Assembly (NCBI GenBank): GCA_944474755.1
Contig: OX104125.1
Span: 44,283,899 to 44,347,898 of the forward strand
Source of the DNA: Limnoperna fortunei
Taxonomy: Eukaryota > Mollusca > Bivalvia > Mytilida > Modiolidae
Reading direction: 5' to 3'
Length of the DNA: 64,000 nt
The notes beneath the pieces were generated by a model. That model did no database searches and was not told the DNA's origin. It was given only the letters and a program-made list of their open reading frames with translations. Position 1 is the stretch's first letter; every line of letters begins with the position of its first letter. A program made the translations under genes and the position numbers. Shown one piece after another: positions 27,501 through 39,500 of this stretch.

Positions 27501-30500
27501 AATGTAACCCAAGATCAATCTTCCCTTGGAAGGTCACATGACAGATAAATAATGTTACCCAAGTTCAATCTTCCCTTGGAAGGTCACATGACAGATAAAT
27601 AATGTAACCCAAGTTCAATCTTCCCTTGGAAGGTCACATGACAGACAAATAATGTAACCCAAGTTCAATCTTCCCTTGGAAGGTCACATGACAGATAAAT
27701 AACGTTACCCAAGTTCAATCTTCCCTTGGAAGGTCACATGACAGATAAATAACGTTACCCAAGTTCAATCTTCCCTTGGAAGGTCACATGACAGACAAAT
27801 AATGTAACCCAAGTTCAATCTTCCCTTGGAAGGTCACATGACAGATAAATAATGTAACCCAAGTTCAATCTTCCCTTGGAAGGTCACATGACAGATAAAT
27901 AATGTAACCCAAGTTCAATCTTCCCTTGGAAGGTCACATGACAGACAAATAATGTAACCCAAGTTCAATCTTCCCTTGGAAGGTCACATGACAGACAAAT
28001 AATGTAACCCAAGATCAATCTTCCCTTGGAAGGTCACATGACAGATAAATAATGTAACCCAAGTTCAATCTTCCCTTGGAAGGTCACATGACAGACAAAT
28101 AATGTAACCCAAGATCAATCTTCCCTTGGAAGGTCACATGACAGACAAATAATGTAACCCAAGTTCAATCTTCCCTTGGAAGGTCACATGACAGACAAAT
28201 AATGTAACCCAAGTTCAATCTTCCCTTGGAAGGTCACATGACAGATAAATAGTGTAACCCAAGTTCAATCTTCCCTTGGAAGGTTGCATGACAGATAAAT
28301 AATGTTACCCCAAGTTCAATCTTCCCTTGGAAGGTCACATGACAGACAAATAGTGTAACCCAAGTTCAATCTTCCCTTGGAAGGTCACATGACAGATAAA
28401 TAACGTTACCCAAGTTCAATCTTCCCTTGGAAGGTCACATGACAGATAAATAACGTTACCCAAGTTCAATCTTCCCTTGGAAGGTCACATGACAGACAAA
28501 TAATGTAACCCAAGTTCAATCTTCCCTTGGAAGGTCACATGACAGATAAATAATGTAACCCAAGTTCAATCTTCCCTTGGAAGGTCACATGACAGATAAA
28601 TAATGTAACCCAAGTTCAATCTTCCCTTGGAAGGTCACATGACAGACAAATAATGTAACCCAAGTTCAATCTTCCCTTGGAAGGTCACATGACAGACAAA
28701 TAATGTAACCCAAGATCAATCTTCCCTTGGAAGGTCACATGACAGATAAATAATGTAACCCAAGTTCAATCTTCCCTTGGAAGGTCACATGACAGACAAA
28801 TAATGTAACCCAAGATCAATCTTCCCTTGGAAGGTCACATGACAGACAAATAATGTAACCCAAGTTCAATCTTCCCTTGGAAGGTCACATGACAGACAAA
28901 TAATGTAACCCAAGTTCAATCTTCCCTTGGAAGGTCACATGACAGATAAATAATGTAACCCAAGTTCAATCTTCCCTTGGAAGGTTGCATGACAGATAAA
29001 TAATGTTACCCAAGTTCAATCTTCCCTTGGAAGGTCACATGACAGACAAATAGTGTAACCCAAGTTCAATCTTCCCTTGGAAGGTCACATGACAGATAAA
29101 TAATGTAAGTTCAATCTTCCCTTGGAAGGTTGCATGAGAACAGTTTGACCGTTTAAACACTATTTACATAAAGTAAGGAAAAACATATCTAATTACCACT
29201 ATACAATGTAAAAACATTATAAACAAGCAGCCAACAATTACGGCACACCTCAAGTTAGTTACGCTTGAAACAAATGTACATGATCTGAATTCACATAAGC
29301 AACATAAAAAATTTGTTCATCATTAAATGATACTTCAGTGAAATAAAAAAAAATGATAAAAACCTCCTTAAGTACACTTGCACTTAAAATTTCAAATGGT
29401 ATTGTTTATGTTTGATTCCTTTCTGATAACAATTTCATATATATTAAAAATAAAAAAATCAAATTTTACAATTACTTTAAAAAAAATTAAAAATACCATT
29501 ACAAACTGTTTTGTATCAAACATATCTGTATCCATTAGTGTCAATGGTTGATATTAATATTTGTCATATGTTAATTTATGCAAGATGTTTTTGAAATCTG
29601 CTTACAACTGCTTTTATCCATGCAGGTTTATCCTTTTCTAAAACATCAGAGGGTTTCCGAATGATATCTCTTGCAGATCCTGTGCTAGACATTGATGATG
29701 TACGATTTCTAAATCCAGAAACCACGCCTGATCCAGAACTGCTAATAGACGATGTTCGTATTCTGGAAGGAACATTACGTCCAGACCCTGCACTACTTAC
29801 TGAAGAGGCCCTGTCCCTAACTATAAGGACTGTTTCAGAGGGGGCAGGACTAGATGCTTTGGATCTGGGAGGGGTAGTAAATCTAGCAGGGGTTGAAGCT
29901 TTTGACCTGGAAGGACTACTCTTTCGAGCTAGAGGTGGAGTTTTTGGTATTGATCTAGCAGGCGTAGTGTCTCGTTTCAAAGGCATGTCACGGAAACATT
30001 TTGTTTTTGGCACGTACGAGGTGTAAGATACATTTTTCTGTTTTGGCATTGGCAAGGATTCCGATGAAAGTACAGATGACTCTCTAGGTCGTCCCAATCG
30101 TCCACTATCTGCAATAGAACTTCTGGCAGATGGCGACGGTGTTGGAATGGATCTGCCTGATACAGCTGACCGACTTCTTACTTTTGCCATGTATTGTTTT
30201 GATGTGTCAGGTGACATCTCCATTAATACAGGTGACGAACTCCTCTGATATTTGTACGAGGCTGATCTTCCAGCTGAACCAGTTACTGACCTACTTCTAG
30301 ACCGAGAGCTAAATGTGCTCCTTGTGTCAACCCCTGGTTTATGAAATTTTAAATCAGTCGAAACAGAGTAACTCCTGCGAGGAGTAGAGGAGTAATCTGT
30401 AAGGCTACTCCTTCTGTCATAGGATGGTCTACGGTTCACAGACTGCATGAATTTAGACATGGTATTCGATATTTGTGCTGACACACCAATTGGAGGTAAA

Positions 30501-33500
30501 GATGGTGCCCTGCTTACAGATCGTCTTGACAGTGAGTGGGACACGCTCGAGGAGCGGGAAGCCATGCCATGATATACAGACTGACCAATCTGAGACAGAG
30601 ATCTATGTCTAGATTCTGACCTACTTCTCTCTAAGAAATCCTTATCAACCAGTTGTGTAGGCGTTGTCTTAGTATCAATGGATTCACCGTGCCATGAGGA
30701 GGACCTTGGTTTTATTTCTGGCTTCTTTGGAAGTGAGACTTTGGGTAGTGGTTTCTTCTCGACAGGCAATGCAGTTTCTCGTTTAGAGAACAATCTACGT
30801 TCTCCAAATCTTGAAGATATGGAACTAGATTGTGTGCGCAATGGCATAGGTGATGGACTCTCTTTTCGTCTGAATTGAACATCATTAATTCTTGATCGCA
30901 AGATAATATCATCGTAACCATAGCTACTTGCCCTGGGTTTATAACTATACAGTTCAAAAGCTGAAACCCTCTTTGTACTTGAGGCATTCTGTGTTGTATC
31001 GTCTTTTGGTTTATACATCTCCTTGCTAGGTGTTCGCTCGAAACTCTTGAAGTCGACAGAATATCGTCTGTTAATACTAGTTAGATCTACCATACTGCTA
31101 CTGACATTTGGTGATGTCATGGTTGCCGATGGTTTTGTCTCAAATTTACGGAATTTCTCAAGGGCTGACATAAAATCAGGTTTCTTTTCTTTAACAGATG
31201 TCTTTGGCTTTTTCTGCTCTGCCATAAATTTGTCCCGTCTTGATCTTGGACTCATTGGTGGACGATCATCCTTCCCGAAATTCTTCAGTCCGTCTTCAAA
31301 CTTTTGCACCTGTGCAAACAATGCATTCTTTTTTCTATCTAATTTCTGTATTTGGTCTAAGAATTTTTGCTGCTTAGATCTTAAACTAGGATTGTTAGTA
31401 CTAAGAGGTGCAACATTCTTGCTAGGTGATGCTACATTGGGTGCACATTTAGGCGTGCTACTAGTTCTATAGTTAGGAATATATGAGGTTAAAATTTGGG
31501 ACTCACTTGGTCTGCGGTAAACAGAAACATGTTGGGAGGGTTGGGACAGCCCGGAGGGATATTCCCCACGAATTCTGAAGACATAATCTTGATTTCTCTG
31601 CAGCCCCTTCACACGATAGCCTGTATCTGATATTCCACTAGCAACTGGTACCCAGTCATATCTTGGAAGCTGTTGAGCTTCAATGAGGAAAGCGAGTGGT
31701 TTTTCGTCGTAATCAAAAGCTGGGATGTCAACTAATCGCCATCTCAAGTCGACATAATCGTCTTCAACTCCAACCACATCTACACCAGCTAGTGGTAACC
31801 TAGGAATAACTGAAAATAAAAAAATTCTTTTAATACAATAAAATAACACATTTTGTATTTTTTACATTTTAAATTTTGCCATTTTTTCATTGGTTGTTTT
31901 GAATATAGCAGGTTACTGTGATGTTTAACATCATTCAATCAAATCATACCAAACAGCAGCAATCTCAGGTATAACATTCCTTGGACTTGCTAAGTGATCT
32001 TTGAAATGACCATTTTGTTTTGTCTTGCCTATGTTCTTAGGGCTGCTACATTGATACGTAAATGGCACACATAGATGGCGTTAATGTAAATTTTCAGCTA
32101 TATTGTGTCATCCAGTTTTATTTGGAGAGAGAGCCAGGGTACCCTGAGACAACCACCGATCAAATTAGCAAAAATTATTAATTCAGATTGGCATGTTTGT
32201 TTATAAAAATAAGATTTAACGCCACTTTCAACAATTTCAAGCTACATCATGGCGTCCAGTTGGTACTGGGGAGGAAGCAAAAATACCAGGAGAAAACCAA
32301 CAATCATTGTCAGTTAAGACTAGTTTGTAATTTTGAATGTAATTTAACACCACTTTCAGCAATTTTTCAGCTATATTATGGCGTCCAGTTATTGGGGGAG
32401 AAAGCAAAAGTACCAGGAGAAAACCAACAACCTTCAGTAGGAAAACTGGCAATCATTGTCAGTTAAGACTAGTTTGTAAGTTTGAATGTAATTTAACACC
32501 ACTTTCATCAATTTTTCAGCTATATTATGGCGTCCAGTTGTTATTGGGGGAGGAAGCCAAAATACCAGGATGCAACACCCAACCTTCAGTAGGAAAACTG
32601 GCAATCATTGTCAAATACATGGAACCCAAGGGAGTTGCTTCTAAACCATTGTAACAATAGAGCATATGGCTGGTAAAGTATCTACCGTGAGCTGTCATCC
32701 TATTGTCAATGTGCTTTCCAGGTCTATAATGTTTAAACAAGAAGCCTTAAATAGGAATATGTTTCTTGCATAACCATGGTTACACTGAATAATAGCATCT
32801 TGAAGATTGTTTATTTGTTTTAATTATGTTTTACGCCACTTTCAGCAATTTTTCAGCTCTATCATGGCGTCCAGTTTTTATTGGGGGAGGAAGCCGTAGT
32901 ACCCGAAGAGAGAACCCCCAACCTATGGTAGGAAAACTGGCAATCCTTGTCAATTATGATTGGAGTTGAGTACACCATGCCTGCAGCAAGAATCAAACTC
33001 ACAATTTCAGTGCTGACAGACCACGTGATCAATAGTAGACGAACTATCTTAACCACTCGGCCACCATGGCCCCGCATCTTGAAGAAGACAATTCTATATT
33101 TCAAATTTTGTTTGCTTTTTATCAAACAATATTATATTTTTAAACTAATGGCATCAAAAGTTAGCTTTCTCAAAATCTTTCATATTTTTCTCAATATCTT
33201 TTCCCTCTTTGTCAAATCAATACCTGCATATTTGCAGTACAGTATCGGTTGTGTATCAAACAGGTTTTCTTAAATAATCTGATCTGCCTAGATGAGTATT
33301 ACACACAAGAGCACACGATTGATTGATTGATTGATTGATTGGATGTTTGCTTTACATCCAGCGAGCATTATTTCAGTTATATGCAGGATGAGACAAGCTA
33401 ACAAACAATAAATCAATGGGAAAAGGGGTGGGATGGGACACGGGGAACAAAATTTTGACTGCCACTGTACAAATATGGACCATTGGTTAGGGGCGGAGAA

Positions 33501-36500
33501 TTTAGCCCTTTGTAGTGGATACAACGAGCCTTCTATGATCAACATCTACAAAAAGGGGTTTTATTTTGCAAGCTTAGCACTCTCCACACAGGTCACCCAG
33601 GGACACGCTAAGCTGCTCTGTGGGTCGAGCACTGGGAGCACTCCAGTATTTTCCCACACCACACATGTGTAACATTAAATAAATCAATTGTTGGTAAATT
33701 TGGTTAAATGCCCCAAAACAAACCTTATATACAGATATACAAACTTCATTCTATGGCCATACACTGAGAGCCACTATATCACAGTTGATTAAAAACTATT
33801 CATAACATGATCTCCTGTGTAGAGGTACAAAATATATATAGTTGATCCTTGTTTTTAACACTACCTGATCTCCTGTTTAGAGGTACAGAATATATATCGT
33901 CTGTTGGCACTTGTTCTAAAATTACCTGATCTCCTGTGTAGAGGTACAGAATATATATAGTCTGTTGGTCCTTGTTCTGTAATTCCACGAAGCCTGAACT
34001 GGTAGTCCTGTTTGGGCTTCAGTCCTGTCACTTTGTGAGTGGTGCCATAAATATCTGTGGTGACTGGACGCCAGTCTCTGGAGGACGATTCTCTGAGTTC
34101 TAGGTGGTATCGTCTTGGTGCAGTAACCCCTGGATATGGTTGCCAAGACAATCGCACTGAATCTTGATCCACATCATACAGCTGTGGTCTTGTTATGGGA
34201 ACTCTCCCTGCAAATTTCAAATAAAAAAGAGTCAGATTAACTTTATATTAAAAGACATGTACAGAAGTCGACTGGTAACCTGTGGCACTCACAAATGACA
34301 GGTACCAGTGCAATCACATTCTGTCAATCTCATTGTCTTACTGGTCAACTAATTTGTTTATAATTTGGCTCCAGTCCAAGTCCGATTGACATGTCACCCC
34401 ATAATATTCAAAATATGGTTTTTTTTGTAGCATAGTGGGTGACTGATGTGTCTATACACCTGACTGGCTATTTAAAAACTCTAGTTCAAGAGAACCTTGT
34501 AAAGTTGACAAGACAAAACACATGAGAATGGCTAAAGTCTGAGAAGAATGGCACAAACCGTGACAAATTATTTGGTGACATATGGTTCGGATTCACACAG
34601 AGGTTAAATTATCAAAACCTTTGTTGTACCTACATGTTCTAGAGGGACAGAAGATTAGGATACCACATAAAAAAGGATTCATCAAATTGACAAAAAGGGC
34701 TGTGATATATAACAGGAATATATTGCTCATAACACCATCTAAAAATCGTTAATAGCATCTGTTCAGGTGCCATGGAAAATCTTAACAATTATATTACCAT
34801 CAAACTTGTTTTTAGAGACCACTTAGGGGCCACCATTAAATGGAGGCCACTCAGGGTAGACCTTTCAAGGGAGATTACTAATGGTAGACCACTCAAGTAA
34901 GACCACTCAGGGGACACACTTCAAGGGAGACCACTTATGGTAGACCAATCAAGGGAGACCATTCAGGGGACACCATTTAATGGAGACCACTCAAGGGTAG
35001 ACCATTCAAGGGAGATCACTCAGAGAAGACCGCTCAAAGGAGACAGGTGTTTGCTTAATACAGGTGGTCTTTTGAAAGTATTTGTGAATCCTTGAAAACC
35101 TACCTCTGTATTTGCTCGTGGAAATTGGATACGAGGGTTCACTCAGAGCTGTCTCAGCCTGTGCACGGATACGTAAAATGTAATCATTTTCTGGCGACAG
35201 TCCAGTCAAACGGTAGGACGTATCTGGGATGTCTGCTGCCAGCCTTCTCCAGGTGCGTTTGACTGGTTCCCAGCTTTCTATGTGGTATCTGAGTGGCCCT
35301 TTATCGAATGGTGCCACATATCTTGGTTTCCATCGTAACTGAAGTGATGATCTTGTTTCGTCAAACTCGGTAATTTCTGGTATATCTATTGGTGATCTGA
35401 AATCTGCAGATAAAAAAATTCTTAAAAGTTTTTTATTTCAGTATTCTCACAACTTTCAATCATTTTTATATCATGGCATCCACTTGAAATTACACCTGTA
35501 GTGTTAGCAATATAAAGAAACCATGCAATCTTCAAAATAAAATAAAAATACTTTACTTTCATTACCCCAAACCAGGTGCATATAACAGGAAGCATAATTA
35601 TATTCTATGACATCCTGCTATGTAAAGCATGCCGTGTTAAAATTGCAGTAAATGTTTTTTTGTGCATGCTTAAGTTGTCTTTTTAATTTTAAATCACTTT
35701 TGTTATGCATAATAATCATTACTGTTAAAAAGTTGTGTAATTTTTAGTCTGAATTCTGAAACTTATATTATTTCAAATGCTGTCATTCAATTATTTTTCT
35801 AATAACTCTACAATATGACATGAGGAGGGGGGGGGGTGTATGTGGAACAATCAAGCACTAGTGCTCATTTACATGTCACTTCAACATGACGATTACCATA
35901 TTTGTCACCATCAGAATCAAACTAAGTCATGCATACCATATGTACAGTGTATATTGTTATTTTAACATGGTGGCCATTATATTCATGAATATTTTGCTCA
36001 AAGCGTAAGTGTAAAAATTATTTCTGAAATAAAATATGTCTGAGATAAATAATGCTTGTTTGAAGTTTTTTTTAAAGCTTCATCCATATCTGTGAAAGAC
36101 AAATTGACAATCTTTGTCCATAATGCTTGTTTGAAGTTTTTTAAAGCTTCATCCATATCTGTGAAAGACAAATTGGCAATCTTTGTCAATAATTTTTGAA
36201 CCATCCATTATAAAACAATGCATGTTATTTTTTGTTTGTTTGTTTGTTTGTTTGTTTGTTTGTTTGTTTGTTTGTTTGAATGGTGTTTAATGGAACTTTT
36301 AGCAATTTTTCAGCTATATCATGGCATCCAGTTTTTTGGGGGAAAGTAAGCTAGAGTACCCAAAGAAAACCCAGACCTTCGGTAGGAAAACTGGCAATCC
36401 TTGTCAATTAAGATATGAGTCGAGTACTCCCTGACCTTAGTGAAACTCGATCTACCAACCTTAGTTTTGACACATATGTGATAATGGAGATTAACTCATA

Positions 36501-39500
36501 CATTGTACTTAATGTAATGTCCTAAATGGTTAATAAAAAATTACCAACAAAGACCTGTATGAGAGAACTAACACCACTCTGCTCTCACAAGAAATAAAAA
36601 AAAAGAAGATGGTCATGGATTGGACACGTATGCAGAATGTACCTAACTGCCATCCTTAGGGTTGGGATGTACCTAACTGCCATCCTTAGGGTTGGGATGT
36701 ACCTAACTGCCATCCTTAGGGTTGGGATGTACCTAACTGCCATCCTTAGGGTTGGGATGTACCTAACTGCCATCCTTAGGGTTGGGATGTACCTAACTGC
36801 CATCCTTAGGGTTGGGATGTACCTAACTGCCATCCTTAGGGTTGGGATGTACCTAACTGCCATCCTTAGGGTTGGGATGTACCTAACTGCCATCCTTAGG
36901 GTTGGGATGTACCTAACTGCCATCCTTAGGGTTGGGATGTACCTAACTGCCATCCTTAGGGTTGGGATGTACCTAACTGCCATCCTTAGGGTTGGGATGT
37001 ACCTAACTGCCATCCTTAGGGTTGGGATGTACCTAACTGCCATCCTTAGGGTTGGGATGTACCTAACTGCCATCCTTAGGGTTGGGATGTACCTAACTGC
37101 CATCCTTAGGGTTGGGATGTACCTAACTGCCATCCTTAGGGTTGGGATGTACCTAACTGCCATCCTTAGGGTTGGGATGTACCTAACTGCCATCCTTAGG
37201 GTTGGGATGTACCTAACTGCCATCCTTAGGGTTGGGATGTACCTAACTGCCATCCTTAGGGTTGGGATGTACCTAACTGCCATCCTTAGGGTTGGGATGT
37301 ACCTAACTGCCATCCTTAGGGTTGGGATGTACCTAACTGCCATCCTTAGGGTTGGGATGTACCTAACTGCCATCCTTAGGGTTGGGATGTACCTAACTGC
37401 CATCCTTAGGGTTGGGATGTACCTAACTGCCATCCTTAGGGTTGGGATGTACCTAACTGCCATCCTTAGGGTTGGGATGTACCTAACTGCCATCCTTAGG
37501 GTTGGGATGTACCTAACTGCCATCCTTAGGGTTGGGATGTACCTAACTGCCATCCTTAGGGTTGGGATGTACCTAACTGCCATCCTTAGGGTTGGGATGT
37601 ACCTAACTGCCATCCTTAGGGTTGGGATGTACCTAACTGCCATCCTTAGGGTTGGGATGTACCTAACTGCCATCCTTAGGGTTGGGATGTACCTAACTGC
37701 CATCCTTAGGGTTGGGATGTACCTAACTGCCATCCTTAGGGTTGGGATGTACCTAACTGCCATCCTTAGGGTTGGGATGTACCTAACTGCCATCCTTAGG
37801 GTTGGGATGTACCTAACTGCCATCCTTAGGGTTGGGATGTGCCTAACTGCCATCCTTAGGGTTGGGATGTACCTAACTGCCATCCTTAGGGTTGGGATGT
37901 AACTAACTGCCATCCTTAGGGTTGGGATGTACCTAACTGCCATCCTTAGGGTTGGGATGTACCTAACTGCCATCCTTAGGGTTGGGATGTACCTAACTGC
38001 CATCCTTAGGGTTGGGATGTACCTAACTGCCATCCTTAGGGTTGGGATGTACCTAACTGCCATCCTTAGGGTTGGGATGTACCTAACTGCCATCCTTAGG
38101 GTTGCATTGGGATGGACACCAGTAGGCAAACAAAATAGAGGCAGACCAAGAGAGACATGGAGAAGATCTGTGGAGAAAGAGATGAAAGAAATAGACTGGA
38201 CATGGGGACAAATACAACATCTGTCCCAGGACAGACAGACATGGAAGTCTCTAGTGATGGCCTTATGTGCTTCCCAGCACGAAGAGTATTAAGTAAGTAA
38301 GTAAATGGTTAATATGACTGATTTTTTTGCATAAATATAATCCATAACAAATGTGTTATGGAACCAATCAAAATGCTTGTTTGTATCAAAGTATCCAAGC
38401 AACAGAATCAACCTGGGGTTACAGAAACGGAAATGACATTTCCTGAACAATGATCCAAAGCCACATATTAATTTAATTGCAATGGAAAATTTTAACAATT
38501 ATATTATTACAGTCAAACTTATTTGAGGAGACCACTCATGGGAGACTACTCAACTGATTACATGAGAGTTTGTTTTGATTGAATGGTGTTTAATGCCACT
38601 TTCAACAATTTTTCAGCCATATCATGGCATCCAATTTTTATTGGAGAAAGAAGCTGGATCGAGTACCTAGAGAAACCAAGACCTTTGGTTGGAAAACTGG
38701 CAATCCTTGTCAATTAAGATTGTAGTCAAGTGCACCCTGCCTGCTGTGAGACTTGAACCCACAACCTCGGTGTTGACTGACCAAGTGATTAATAGTAGAT
38801 TACCTGAGAGTCTTGTTAGTCGGACTGTATTGGTTGGTTGGCTGAGTCCATACATGTTTTCTGCCTGTATTCGGAAGCAATAGTCTCTGTCTGGATGGAG
38901 ATTGGTCACATGGTACGATGTGTAGGGTATACGTCGATACAGTGGCCTCCATGTCATCGATGGTGGCTCCTGGACATAGATTGTATATGTAACTGACGAA
39001 TCACCAAGGTAATATGGAACTTCTGCTGGTCTCCATGACAACATCAATGACCCATGTCCAATGTCATATATCAATGGTTCGTCTTTTGGCATGTTAGGCG
39101 GAACTAGAAAAAACAGTGATTATCATGTGAAACTGTTCAAAAATCCTGAAATTGTTGATTGTTACAGTACTCTTAGGAAAATGTGGTCTCTACTTTGGTT
39201 TAACACTGATACAGAAAATGAGAAACATGACAGGTAGGACTAGAGAAGCAGGAAACATCAACCCTCCAAGAACAACATGACAGGTAGGACTAGAGAAGCA
39301 GGAAACATCAACCCTCCAAGAACATCTTACGTTTTCAGGTTGGTACATGTTGTTCATATGTATGTGTTTATATGTTTGGGGTGTTTGTTGCTTGCTGTGT
39401 ACCTAAGTTTTGTTAGCAAGGGCTATGTGTACTTGGATTTTCTTTTTTTGATTATATCTTTTGATTATATCCGATCAATTCATGAAGACATGTTTTGATA

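Noticed and set aside
25888..29135. CRISPR-like array
   Set aside because: Units are contiguous and uniformly 50 bp with no unique spacers, and the context is an animal gene.
29661..31472. Plus-strand frames of 66-149 residues inside the long tail exon
   Set aside because: Antisense shadows of a long, compositionally biased coding exon with good splice context.
36637..38104. Interstitial telomere repeats (TTAGGG once per 30-bp unit)
   Set aside because: The hexamer occurs once per unit by chance of the LINE codons and is not tandem itself.
36585..38129. 514-residue minus-strand frame of ...TLRMAVRYIP... repeats
   Set aside because: It is the antisense of the LINE-derived 30-bp array; the plus-strand frame joins real LINE motifs at both ends and explains it.
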